DNA of 64,000 bases from Rikenellaceae bacterium (GTDB lineage Bacteria; Bacteroidota; Bacteroidia; Bacteroidales; Rikenellaceae): assembly GCA_017442365.1 (NCBI GenBank), contig JAFRZW010000003.1, positions 1 to 64,000 on the forward strand. The letters are read 5' to 3'. The position numbers and the translations under genes were made by a program. Positions 50,875-59,145 of this stretch are shown here, piece by piece (the stretch's first letter is position 1; each line of letters begins with the position of its first letter). The notes below the pieces were generated by a model. It searched no databases. It was given only the letters and a program-made list of their open reading frames with translations, and was not told the DNA's origin.

Positions 50875-52575
50875 ATGAAACGAATCCTTATGCTTATGTG
50901 CGCCGTTGCAATGGCCGTAGTACCCGCATCGGCTCAACGTCTTGAAATCGGTCGTGGCGAGCGCGCCACAACCCAAACCGCACGCCACTCGATTACGGGT
51001 GTGGCCGATCCCGACGCAACGCTCACGGTCAACGGCAAGCAATTCCCCGTCTATCCTACGGGCGGTTGGGCTGCCGAGGTAATGCTCGAAGAGGGCAAAA
51101 ACAGCGTGTCGGTGGTTGCCGTTTCGAAGGCCGGTCGCGTCGAGAAGAACTTCGACATCGAACTCACGAAGCGTCCCGAAAAGGAGCCTCTGACGGGTAT
51201 CAAATTGCTCGAATGCAGCACCGTTCCCGCTGACATCAAGGCAGTTACCGCAGGCGAGCGCATTGCTCTGCGTGCCGTTGGCACGCCTGGTTGCAAGGTG
51301 TCGATCGTCGGTGGTTGCGAACTGACAGAGGTCGAGGCAGGTGTTTATCAGGGTCTGATCACCGCAAAGAAGGATTGCAAGGTGTTGGCTGAGCCGTTGC
51401 AGTTTAAGATCGAGGGCAAAGATGGCTCGGCGACCCTCACGATGAAGGAGGCAATTGAGGTTATCGACCCCAATGCTCCCGTGATGTTGCGCACCGTTGG
51501 CGATCTGCCCTACCTGAACTATGGTCTGGGTACCGATCGTCTGGGTGGCTCGAAGATCGGACACATCACCGAAGGCATTCTGCTCGAAGCAGTTGGCAAG
51601 GTGGGCAATCAATACAAAGTTCGTCTGTCGAAGAATCGCACCGCCTACATTCCCGCTTCGTGTGTCGAGGTGCAGCCCGCAGGTACGCTGCCCGCACAGT
51701 CGTTAGTTGGCTCGTGGAGTGTTCGCGGTGGTAAGGAGGCCGATGTGGTACGTGTTTCGCTCACGGAGCGTCTGCCCTTCGCTACGTTCCATCAGTTGGA
51801 TCCCGCACGTGTGGTTGTCGATATTTTCGGAGCTGTTGCCAACACCTCGTGGCTGACCCAATACCCCGAAACCAAGAACGCTATCAAGAGCGTCGATTAC
51901 GAGCAGGTCGAGGAGGATATTTTCCGCGTTGTGATTACGCTCGACCACAATGCACATTGGGGACACTCGGTAAGCTACGAGGGTAACTCGCTCATTATCC
52001 GCGTGAAGGCAGCGCCGAAAGCCTCGTTGCGCGGTCTGCACGTAGCGATTGATGCGGGCCACGGTGGTCCGTACAAGGGTGCTGTGGGTGTTGCAGGTGT
52101 CGAGGAGAAGGACGTCAATCTCGACTTGGCTCATATGCTGCGTGAGGCACTCGAAAAGCGTGGTGCAAAGGTTACGATGACCCGCACCGAGGACGTTAAT
52201 GTCGATATGAGCGACCGCGTGCTGATGTTGCGCAAGGCCGATCCCAATATGATGATCTCGATCCACTGCAACGCCGGTGGCTCGCCGTTGAAGCCCCTCG
52301 GAACGAGCACCTACTACCGCCACCCGGGTTTCCAGCCGCTCTCGACAGCCGTTTTGAAGCGCGTTTTGGAGCTGAATATGAACAACTTCGGTAACATCGG
52401 CAGCTTCAACTTCATTCTCAATTCGCCCTACGAGTATCCCAATATGTTGCTCGAAACGTTGTTCATCTCGGCTCCCGCTGAGGAGGCTCGTCTGGTCGAT
52501 CCCAAGTTCCGTCGTGAGCTGATCGACCGCGTGGTGAAGGGTATGGAGGACTACCTGAAAGAGTACGCTAAGTAA
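50875..52575 (+). CDS. N-acetylmuramoyl-L-alanine amidase (Amidase_3)
   Basis: A 566-residue exported zinc amidase that splits stem peptides from peptidoglycan during division or remodelling. After the signal peptide (1-20) come beta-rich N-terminal domains, an SH3-like region (about 205-265), an AMIN-like region (about 280-380), and the catalytic domain (388-565). The predicted zinc ligands are His396 (DAGHGG), Glu411 or Glu410 (VEEKDVN) and His464 (SIHCNAGG). The PHP gene follows by 12 bases and is probably co-transcribed. Confidence 0.93.
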   Translation: MKRILMLMCAVAMAVVPASAQRLEIGRGERATTQTARHSITGVADPDATLTVNGKQFPVYPTGGWAAEVMLEEGKNSVSVVAVSKAGRVEKNFDIELTKRPEKEPLTGIKLLECSTVPADIKAVTAGERIALRAVGTPGCKVSIVGGCELTEVEAGVYQGLITAKKDCKVLAEPLQFKIEGKDGSATLTMKEAIEVIDPNAPVMLRTVGDLPYLNYGLGTDRLGGSKIGHITEGILLEAVGKVGNQYKVRLSKNRTAYIPASCVEVQPAGTLPAQSLVGSWSVRGGKEADVVRVSLTERLPFATFHQLDPARVVVDIFGAVANTSWLTQYPETKNAIKSVDYEQVEEDIFRVVITLDHNAHWGHSVSYEGNSLIIRVKAAPKASLRGLHVAIDAGHGGPYKGAVGVAGVEEKDVNLDLAHMLREALEKRGAKVTMTRTEDVNVDMSDRVLMLRKADPNMMISIHCNAGGSPLKPLGTSTYYRHPGFQPLSTAVLKRVLELNMNNFGNIGSFNFILNSPYEYPNMLLETLFISAPAEEARLVDPKFRRELIDRVVKGMEDYLKEYAK

Positions 52576-52587
52576 TTCACGCTCACT

Positions 52588-53775
52588 ATGAAACGTTCGA
52601 TAATGTTGTGTGCCACGCTGCTGATCGCATCGGCAGCGTCGGCACAACACTACTACCAAGACGCCAAAAACCCCGACATCACTCGCCACACACTCCACAA
52701 CTCGTCGCAGCGTGTCGAGTTTGTGTTGCCAGAGGTCAATGGCTACACGATCTACAAGGCCGATCTGCACACCCACTCGATCTACTCGGACGGCGACTGC
52801 ACGCCCGAATTTCGTGTGCGCGAGGCGTGGTATGACGGTCTGGACGTGTTGGCTATCACCGAGCACGTCGAGTATCGTCGCCACGAGGGTAATATGATCA
52901 AGGCGTTGGGCGGAATCCTTCCCGAAGGCACTAAGGCTCAGAATCATAACATTATCAACAAGGCGGCCGACGAGCGTGGTATCGCCTCGGATTTGAATCT
53001 GCCTGTTGAGCTGGCTCGCAAGACCGCAAAGGGCTACGGACTGACCATCATTTCGGGCGTAGAGATTACTCGCACGCCCGAGACCATCGGCCACTACAAC
53101 GCTCTCTTTACCACCGACAACAATGCAATCTACGACGCCGATCCCGCCGAGTCGATGCGTAAAGCTCGTGCGCAGGGGGCTCTCATTATGCACAACCACC
53201 CCGGCTGGCGTCGCACCTCGCTCGAACAGACCGAGGCCGAGCGTGGGTTCTATGCTGCGGGGTTGATCGATGGCGTGGAGGTGATGAATGGCTCGTCGTT
53301 CTACCCGCTGGCGATCGATTGGGCGCACGAGGGCAAGCTGTTCGTATCGTCGAATACCGACATTCACGACGCTACGGCCGAGACCTATCGTATCAATGGC
53401 GTTCGCCGCAATATGACTCTCATTTTCGCTAAGGATCAGTCGGTTGAGTCGTTGCGTGAGGCTATCGTTGCACGTCGCACCCTCGCCTACTCGCTCGGAA
53501 CGGTGGCTGGCGACGAGGCTCTGCTGCGCGATCTGTTCCTCGCCTCGATGCAGATGCGCGTGGTGGCTGAGGCCTCGAATGGCGTCAAGACCGTAGCGCT
53601 GACCAATATGAGTTCGGTGGCCTACGTACTGCGTTACGGATCGGGTAATCCCGTGGTGATCAACCCCTTCTCGACCCGCACCGCAAAGACCAACAAGGAG
53701 GGAGTATTGCGTTTCACCGTTGAGAATATGTGGAGTGGCAGCGACGCTCAGCTTAAAATTGAGGTGCGCCCGTAG
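52588..53775 (+). CDS. Exported PHP-domain phosphoesterase-like protein
   Basis: A 395-residue exported protein (signal peptide 1-19) with a PHP metal-dependent hydrolase fold. The metal ligands are seen as His61 and His63 (ADLHTHSIYSDG), Asp68, His93 (AITEH), a Glu in SGVEIT, a His in MHNHPGW, and Asp/His in NTDIHD. It resembles periplasmic PHP proteins of Bacteroidota with unknown phosphoester substrate. Its last 100 residues are a beta domain. Confidence 0.88.
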   Translation: MKRSIMLCATLLIASAASAQHYYQDAKNPDITRHTLHNSSQRVEFVLPEVNGYTIYKADLHTHSIYSDGDCTPEFRVREAWYDGLDVLAITEHVEYRRHEGNMIKALGGILPEGTKAQNHNIINKAADERGIASDLNLPVELARKTAKGYGLTIISGVEITRTPETIGHYNALFTTDNNAIYDADPAESMRKARAQGALIMHNHPGWRRTSLEQTEAERGFYAAGLIDGVEVMNGSSFYPLAIDWAHEGKLFVSSNTDIHDATAETYRINGVRRNMTLIFAKDQSVESLREAIVARRTLAYSLGTVAGDEALLRDLFLASMQMRVVAEASNGVKTVALTNMSSVAYVLRYGSGNPVVINPFSTRTAKTNKEGVLRFTVENMWSGSDAQLKIEVRP

Positions 53776-53780
53776 GAGAG

Positions 53781-53819
53781 ATTCACAATTCACAATTCAC
53801 AATTCACAATTCACAATTT
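53781..53819. repeat. Heptamer repeat array, TTCACAA type
   Basis: Five identical copies of TTCACAA begin five bases after the PHP stop codon. Confidence 0.85.
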
Positions 53820-53860
53820 TTCTTTGTTGCCATTAAATTTGAACGCAAGACCGAAAAAGC

Positions 53861-53880
53861 AAAACCCGCCCTTCGGCGGG
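53861..53880 (-). terminator. Hairpin with A-rich left side
   Basis: CCCGCC-CTTC-GGCGGG with A runs to the left; terminator-like for the minus strand. Confidence 0.5.
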
Positions 53881-53941
53881 CTCCTTCGCGCCTCAGCCGA
53901 GTTCGAGCTACCGCTCAACTCCGCATTCGGTTTGGCGTCGG

Positions 53942-53977
53942 TTCACAATTCACAATTTGCAATTCACAATTTACAAA
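53942..53977. repeat. Heptamer repeat array, TTCACAA type
   Basis: Units TTCACAA, TTCACAA, TTTGCAA, TTCACAA, TTTACAA. Confidence 0.8.
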
Positions 53978-54012
53978 TAAAAAAACGCACTCCGACGTGG
54001 GGTGCGTTGTTT
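53978..54012. terminator. Bidirectional terminator-like hairpin
   Basis: AACGCACTCC (53984-53993) pairs with GGGGTGCGTT (53999-54008) with one G:U; seven A on the left, T-rich on the right. Confidence 0.65.
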
Positions 54013-54037
54013 GTTTCTCTCAAAGCAATTTTCAATC

Positions 54038-54071
54038 AAAAAAGCCGACCGCCCTTTCGGGTGGTCGGCTT
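54038..54071 (-). terminator. Terminator for the bamD-rpoZ unit
   Basis: AAGCCGACC (54042-54050) and GGTCGGCTT (54063-54071) with six A to the left. It is the strongest of three hairpins after rpoZ; the bases between (54072-54237) hold no ORF. Confidence 0.75.
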
Positions 54072-54237
54072 GCTTTCGGAGTGGGCGGTCGTTTCTGAAA
54101 AACCCCTACGGGTCCTACCTGCAAAACAACTCTCGGTCGGTGTGCCTAACGTTTCACAACGTCTTCCTCCCCCTCGTGGCCTCCTCCATCACATTCGTTT
54201 AACCAAACGTGAGTGCCCAAGGCACCTACACGATCAT

Positions 54238-54561
54238 CTACTCCTCGTTCTTATTATCGCGATAGTAGAGCTTACCGGCGAGGAACTCCTCGGTTGCGAT
54301 GATTGCCGGCTTCGGCAGACGCTCGTAGTAACGCGAGATCTCGATCTGCTCACGATTCTCGAAGGTCTCCTCCAACGAATCGGTGCTGGTCGAGAAATCG
54401 GCCAACTTACGATTGAGCTCCTGCTTCATCTCAGTTGCAATCTGGTTAGCACGACGCGAAATGACGTTGAGCGACTTGTAGATGTTACCTGTCGGCTGGT
54501 CCAAATCGACCAACTTACGGGTTTTGGTGTTGTTGGGAATGTTTGTTAATTTCAGATCCAT
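54238..54561 (-). CDS. rpoZ: RNA polymerase omega subunit
   Basis: A 107-residue protein matching the Bacteroidota-type omega subunit, which assists assembly of RNA polymerase. The DQPTGNIYKSLNVISRRANQI segment is the Rpb6/omega helical signature, followed by FENREQIEISRYYERLPKPAIIATEEFLAGKLYYR, typical of this phylum. It lies 23 bases after bamD on the same strand, an arrangement frequent in Bacteroidota. Confidence 0.88.
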   Translation of the reverse strand: MDLKLTNIPNNTKTRKLVDLDQPTGNIYKSLNVISRRANQIATEMKQELNRKLADFSTSTDSLEETFENREQIEISRYYERLPKPAIIATEEFLAGKLYYRDNKNEE

Positions 54562-54584
54562 ACTTTTGTTTGTACTCTGAGTGA

Positions 54585-55439
54585 TTATTTTGTGGTGTTT
54601 TCTTCGGTTGCGGGTTTCTCCTGATTCGGATCGCCAAACTTAGCGATATACTTCTTTGCCTCCTCCTGCATACGGCTCAGCTCCTTAACGTGCTTACTCT
54701 CGGGGAACTCTGCCACGAACGAGTAGTACGAGTCCATCATCGCCATATAGCGGTCGCGCTGCAACGACTCGATCGAGTTGTGGGCCAGCTCATACGACGA
54801 CTTGACAATCAGATACATCAACTCCTCGCGGTGGGGCGTATCGGGATACTTCTTCAAGGCGTTCTTCAATGCCGGAACTGCCGACTTGTAGCGACCGATC
54901 GTGTAGTAAGTTTTGGCATTGATCAACACCTTATCGTACTGTTTTTGAGTCAATTCGCGCACCATCTGCTCGAACGCTGCGCGGCGGGTTGAGTTGGGAT
55001 AGCGACCGAGGAACTCCTGAATTGCAGTAAGTGCCTGCGTTGTTGTAGTCTGATCGCGCATCGGCTCGGGCGAAAGATAGTAGAAGCTCAGCGCATACAT
55101 ACCCTCGACATCTTCGAGGAAGGGGCTGCGGGTATATTTACGACGGAACTCATCGAGCAGCTCCGAGCTGGTGGTAAAATCGTCGTTCTTGAAATGGGCA
55201 TAAGCCATATAGTATGCCAACGAGTCCTCGCGCATCGTACCGACAAAATAGGGCTGCACCTGCTCGAAACACATAATCGCACGATTATACTTCGCAGCGT
55301 CCAGCTGGGCACGACCCTCGGCGTATATCTTATCGTTGTCGCCACTTTTGAGCAACTTGTTGAATGGGCCGCAACCGGTGCTCGCCAGGGCGATGGCACA
55401 AGCGGTGAGCAACATCAAAATCGATCTTTTCATCTTCAT
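54585..55439 (-). CDS. bamD: Outer-membrane assembly lipoprotein BamD
   Basis: A 284-residue lipoprotein (signal ending LASTGC, Cys about 22) of the BAM complex, which inserts beta-barrels into the outer membrane. It consists of TPR-like helices (KYNRAIMCFEQVQPYF, AYYMAYAHFKNDDFTTSSELLDEFRRKY, then two more). The start is at 55439 or at the second Met (55433). A good promoter lies at 55480-55510. It forms an operon with rpoZ. Confidence 0.92.
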   Translation of the reverse strand: MKMKRSILMLLTACAIALASTGCGPFNKLLKSGDNDKIYAEGRAQLDAAKYNRAIMCFEQVQPYFVGTMREDSLAYYMAYAHFKNDDFTTSSELLDEFRRKYTRSPFLEDVEGMYALSFYYLSPEPMRDQTTTTQALTAIQEFLGRYPNSTRRAAFEQMVRELTQKQYDKVLINAKTYYTIGRYKSAVPALKNALKKYPDTPHREELMYLIVKSSYELAHNSIESLQRDRYMAMMDSYYSFVAEFPESKHVKELSRMQEEAKKYIAKFGDPNQEKPATEENTTK

Positions 55440-55479
55440 TCCGTAAAAAATAATAGCGCATTGTAATGCTACAACCGCG

Positions 55480-55510
55480 CAAAGTTATACATTTTTAACG
55501 AGCCAAACAA
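55480..55510 (-). promoter_or_regulatory. Promoter of bamD-rpoZ
   Basis: TAACTTTG (55480-55487) and TTG (55508-55510), 20 bases apart on the minus strand. Confidence 0.7.
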
Positions 55511-55752
55511 AAATATATTATACCCTTTCGACGAATTAATTTCAGTTTGGCAATTTTTTCGATCGACAAGACGAGAGCAAATTGCCCAAACGATGGGTAT
55601 AAATACCTATTTATGCTCGAATTTAGACCGAAAGTGTTCCGATTCGTACAGAATTGTTGTAAATTTGTGTGTTTTATGGAGAGGTAATGCTAATCCGCAA
55701 AGCAAACTTTTTTTTTGAAGAAATCGTTTAACATTAAAATTTATAAAAGACA
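55511..55752 (+). promoter_or_regulatory. Long 5' region of the alpha-oxoamine synthase gene
   Basis: No ORF is seen in this 242-base stretch. TAAATTTG at 55660-55667 is an exact -7 box, giving a leader of about 80 bases. A short palindrome GGTATAAATACC lies at 55595-55606. Confidence 0.5.
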
Positions 55753-57003
55753 ATGACTGATATTTTTGAACGCTTGAAGAAGAGTGCCGGCGGCCCGATC
55801 GGTATGTACCAGAAGTATTCGCACGGCTATTTCTCGTTCCCGAAACTCGAAGGCCCCATCGGCCCTCATATGAAGTTCCGCGGTAAGGAGGTTCTGAATT
55901 GGAGTCTCAACAACTACCTCGGTCTGGCTAACCACCCCGAAGTACGCGAGGCTGACGCTAAGGGTGCTATCGATTTCGGTATGGCAGCACCGATGGGCGC
56001 ACGTATGATGAGCGGTCAGACCGTTTATCACGAGCAGTTGGAGCGCGAGTTGGCCGAGTTTGTTGGCAAGGAGGACGCATTCCTGCTCAACTTCGGTTAT
56101 CAGGGTATGGTGTCGATCATCGACTGTCTGCTGACTCCCCGCGACGTTGTGGTTTATGACGCTGAGGCTCACGCTTGTATCATCGACGGTCTGCGTATGC
56201 ACAAGGGCAAGCGTTTCGTATTTGGTCATAACGATATGGACAGCCTGCGCTTGCAGCTGCGCCACGCTACCGAGCTGGCCGAGACGCAGAATGGCGGCGT
56301 GCTGGTTATCACCGAGGGTGTATTCGGTATGAAGGGTGATCTGGGTAAGCTGGACGAGATCGTGGCTTTGAAGAGCGAGTTCTCGTTCCGTCTGCTGGTT
56401 GATGACGCTCACGGCTTCGGTACGATGGGTGAGGGCGGTCGCGGTACCGCTTCGCACTTCGGCGTAACCGATGGCGTTGATGTTCTGTTCAACACCTTCG
56501 CTAAGTCGATGGCAGGTATCGGTGCATTCGTTGCATCGCACAAGTGGCTGGTTGACCTGCTGCGCTACAATATGCGTTCGCAGCTCTACGCTAAGAGCCT
56601 CCCGATGCCGATGGTAATGGGTGCTTTGAAGCGTCTTGACCTGATCCGCAAACACCCTGAGTATCAGCAGAAACTGTGGGAGATCACCAACGCATTGCAG
56701 AGCGGTCTGCGCGAGCGTGGCTTCGATATCGGTGGCACGCTGTCGCCCGTAACCCCGATCTATATGAAGGGTTCGGTACCCGAGGCTTGCAACTTGGTTG
56801 TCGATCTGCGCGAGAACCACGCACTGTTCTGCTCGATCGTGGTTTATCCCGTAATCCCGAAGGGCGAGATGATTCTGCGTATCATTCCTACGGCGGCTCA
56901 TACGTTGGAGGACGTTCAGTACACGCTGGACTGCTTCTCGTCGATCCGTTCGAAGTTGGAGAATGGCGAGTACGACAAGCCGATGCCCAATATGGCCGAC
57001 TAA
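55753..57003 (+). CDS. Alpha-oxoamine synthase, candidate cysteate/serine acyltransferase
   Basis: A 416-residue PLP enzyme of the KBL/SPT/AONS group, which condenses an acyl thioester with an amino acid and releases CO2. The substrate His is in DAEAHACIIDG (His140), the DDAH motif at 217-220, and the PLP lysine is Lys251 in NTFAKSMAG. The MGARMMSGQT segment differs from the classical bacterial serine palmitoyltransferase (GAGSRFLNGT type, from memory) and is like a separate Bacteroidota branch; in Alistipes and Flavobacteria related enzymes make the capnoid backbone of sulfonolipids from cysteate. The assignment is inferred. Expression is probably high, judging by codon use. Confidence 0.85.
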   Translation: MTDIFERLKKSAGGPIGMYQKYSHGYFSFPKLEGPIGPHMKFRGKEVLNWSLNNYLGLANHPEVREADAKGAIDFGMAAPMGARMMSGQTVYHEQLERELAEFVGKEDAFLLNFGYQGMVSIIDCLLTPRDVVVYDAEAHACIIDGLRMHKGKRFVFGHNDMDSLRLQLRHATELAETQNGGVLVITEGVFGMKGDLGKLDEIVALKSEFSFRLLVDDAHGFGTMGEGGRGTASHFGVTDGVDVLFNTFAKSMAGIGAFVASHKWLVDLLRYNMRSQLYAKSLPMPMVMGALKRLDLIRKHPEYQQKLWEITNALQSGLRERGFDIGGTLSPVTPIYMKGSVPEACNLVVDLRENHALFCSIVVYPVIPKGEMILRIIPTAAHTLEDVQYTLDCFSSIRSKLENGEYDKPMPNMAD

Positions 57004-57033
57004 GTTGTCCCGCTACGACAATAACTCAAACGA

Positions 57034-57061
57034 GGGTTGCGTTTCGACGCGGCCCTTTTTT
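57034..57061 (+). terminator. Terminator of the alpha-oxoamine synthase gene
   Basis: GGGTTGCG and CGCGGCCC arms (with G:U pairs) around TTTCGA, then six T. Confidence 0.8.
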
Positions 57062-57130
57062 AATTCACAATTCTCAATTCATAATTCTCAATTCACAATT
57101 CACAATTCTCAATTCTCAATTCACAATTAT
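57062..57130. repeat. Longest heptamer repeat array
   Basis: Nine units in a row, a mix of TTCACAA, TTCTCAA and TTCATAA. It lies between a terminator and the next promoter. Confidence 0.88.
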
Positions 57131-57186
57131 TGACTTTGCTTTCAACAAATGCACACTCGCATAGCGAAAATTTGAATAATTTTTGT

Positions 57187-57194
57187 TAGCTTTG
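57187..57194 (+). promoter_or_regulatory. -7 box of the GDPD gene
   Basis: TAGCTTTG, exact match, 34 bases before the ATG. Confidence 0.55.
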
Positions 57195-57228
57195 CGCTAT
57201 TGGAACAAACTAAAAACTTTGATAGACT

Positions 57229-58017
57229 ATGAGAACTAAAACTTTGATTCTTTCGATAATGTTGTTGCTCGCTGCGGGCGTGGCTGAGGCAAAGAAGGTG
57301 CGCGTGGTTGCACATCGCGGCTATTGGAACACCGAAGGCTCGTCGCGCAACTCGATCAGCGCACTCAACAATGCGATGACGATCGGCGCGTATGGTACTG
57401 AGTTTGACGTCAATATGACCGCCGACGGTGTGCTGGTCGTACACCACGACGCCAAGACATTAAACGGCTTGCAGATCGAGAAGATCACCTTCGCCGAGCT
57501 GCGCGAAAAGGCTCCCAAGCTCTCGAATGGCGAGTTAATCCCCACGCTCGACGACTACCTCACAACGTGGAATCACAACAAGAAGACCAAACTCGTGTTC
57601 GAGATCAAACCCCAATCGTCGCCCGAGTTCGAGACCCGTATGGTCGAGGCTTGCTTGGAGGCTCTGCGCAAATATCAGGTAACCGACAAGCAGGTTGAGT
57701 TCATCTCGTTCAGCTACCACGTCTGCAAGGAGTTGAAGCGTCTGCGCCCGACGGCTGTGGTGCTGCCGCTTTCGTCGGTCGAGGCTGAGCCCGAGCAGAT
57801 GTTCAAGGACGGTATGGACGGTTTCGACCTGCACTACAACGTGCTGCGCGAGCACCCCGAATGGGTTGAGCTAGCGAAGTCGCAGAAGAAGATCGTCAAT
57901 GTTTGGACTGTTAATCAGGAAGATGTGATGCGCGAGATGATCAATCTTGGCGTCGATTACATCACCACCGACGAGCCTGTGCTGCTCAAACAGGTGATCA
58001 AGGGCAAGAAAAAGTAG
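57229..58017 (+). CDS. Exported glycerophosphodiester phosphodiesterase
   Basis: A 262-residue exported GDPD (signal peptide about 1-21) that hydrolyses glycerophosphodiesters such as deacylated phospholipids. The HRG motif is His29-Arg30-Gly31, metal ligands Glu58 and Asp60 (TEFDVNMTADG), and the second catalytic His is in VVHHD (72-73). The closing VNVWTVNQEDVMREMINLGVDYITTDEP is the usual C-terminal signature. It is a single-gene unit. Confidence 0.94.
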   Translation: MRTKTLILSIMLLLAAGVAEAKKVRVVAHRGYWNTEGSSRNSISALNNAMTIGAYGTEFDVNMTADGVLVVHHDAKTLNGLQIEKITFAELREKAPKLSNGELIPTLDDYLTTWNHNKKTKLVFEIKPQSSPEFETRMVEACLEALRKYQVTDKQVEFISFSYHVCKELKRLRPTAVVLPLSSVEAEPEQMFKDGMDGFDLHYNVLREHPEWVELAKSQKKIVNVWTVNQEDVMREMINLGVDYITTDEPVLLKQVIKGKKK

Positions 58018-58048
58018 TCCTTCGAACAACACACGAAAACCGCCTAAA

Positions 58049-58085
58049 AAACGCCTGCTCGGATTGTCAGAGTGGGCGTTTTTTC
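58049..58085 (+). terminator. Terminator of the GDPD gene
   Basis: AACGCCTGCTC and GAGTGGGCGTT arms with a T run. Confidence 0.8.
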
Positions 58086-58119
58086 GTTGTTGAGCGTACG
58101 AATTTGGCGACCAAATATG

Positions 58120-58127
58120 TAAATTTG
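58120..58127 (+). promoter_or_regulatory. -7 box of the EamA transporter gene
   Basis: TAAATTTG, exact match, 26 bases before the ATG. Confidence 0.55.
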
Positions 58128-58153
58128 CAGTCGCAAAACTCAATTCTCAAACA

Positions 58154-59077
58154 ATGCAAAAACTCAAAGGTACAATCTGGGCGCTCGTTTCGTCATCGAC
58201 CTTCGGACTGATCCCCCTGTTCTCGCTACCCGTGCTGACGAGTGGCGTGGGGTTGGATTCGCTGTGCTTCTATCGCTTTGCCTTCGCCACAGCCGCGATG
58301 GGAGCATATATGTTACTGAGTGGGCGCTCGTTACGCATTTCGTGGCGAGAGTTGGCGACGGTAGCCGTGCTGTCGGTTTTCTATGGCTCGACGTCGATGT
58401 TCCTCACCTCGTCATACGAATTTATCCCCAGCGGAATTGCCACAACGATCCACTTCCTCTATCCCGTATTGGTTACGACGATAATGATTGTGGGCTTTGG
58501 CGAGCGGGCGTCGTGGTGCGTCTTTACGGCGGCAGCAATGGCCATCGGAGGTGTCTATCTACTGAGCGGGTCGAGCGAGGGTGCAACGATCCAACTGCGT
58601 GGTATTGTGTCAGTTCTCATCACGGTTGTAACCTATGCGACCTACATCGTCGGCGTCAATCGCTCGGCGGTCAAGGATATGGAGGGGCGCAAGATGACCT
58701 TCTACGTATTGCTCTGCACAGCGATACTCTTTTATATGAATTTGGTGGTGCGCCACGGGGGTGCAATCGACCCCATTCCCGACGCAGGGGCGTGGATACG
58801 ATTGCTGCTATTGGCGTTGGTGCCTACCCTACTCTCGGATTTGGCGCTGATCTATGCCATTCAGATGGTCGGCTCGACCACCACGGCCATACTCGGTTGT
58901 ATGGAACCTCTGACGGCGGTTGTGATCGGCATTGTCTGCTTTGGCGAGCGTTTCGGGGCGTTGCAAGCGGCAGGTATAGTGGTTGTGCTGGCGGCTGTGG
59001 TGCTGGTGATTATGGCCGAGCGGTGGGGTCGCAAACCGTTGCGTGAGTTGCTCGGTTGGGCACAAGGCGAAAAATAG
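58154..59077 (+). CDS. EamA/DMT-family transporter
   Basis: A 307-residue inner-membrane transporter with ten predicted membrane segments in two EamA halves (about 5-140 and 150-290). Such proteins export amino acids, nucleotides or other metabolites; the substrate is unknown. A small glycine/serine-rich opening (SSSTFGLIPLFSLPVL) and the conserved LGCMEPLTAVVIGIVCFGERF segment near the end are typical. Confidence 0.9.
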   Translation: MQKLKGTIWALVSSSTFGLIPLFSLPVLTSGVGLDSLCFYRFAFATAAMGAYMLLSGRSLRISWRELATVAVLSVFYGSTSMFLTSSYEFIPSGIATTIHFLYPVLVTTIMIVGFGERASWCVFTAAAMAIGGVYLLSGSSEGATIQLRGIVSVLITVVTYATYIVGVNRSAVKDMEGRKMTFYVLLCTAILFYMNLVVRHGGAIDPIPDAGAWIRLLLLALVPTLLSDLALIYAIQMVGSTTTAILGCMEPLTAVVIGIVCFGERFGALQAAGIVVVLAAVVLVIMAERWGRKPLRELLGWAQGEK

Positions 59078-59089
59078 CAGTCGGCACGC

Positions 59090-59119
59090 TTGTAATTCGA
59101 AAAGAAATTGTTAAATTTG
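59090..59119 (+). promoter_or_regulatory. Promoter of the Ntn-hydrolase gene
   Basis: TTG (59090-59092) and TAAATTTG (59112-59119), 19 bases apart; it supports the start at 59146. Confidence 0.75.
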
Positions 59120-59145
59120 TCAAAACTAAAAAAACATTGATACCT

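Noticed and set aside
51703..53793. A 696-residue minus frame over the amidase and PHP genes
   Set aside because: Antisense shadow; both plus-strand genes show intact catalytic motifs.
53824..54549. A 241-residue plus frame after the PHP gene
   Set aside because: It runs through heptamer repeats, three terminator hairpins and the antisense of rpoZ; its composition is not protein-like.
57062..57130. The repeat arrays as CRISPR
   Set aside because: Units are only seven bases long without spacers, and no cas genes are present.
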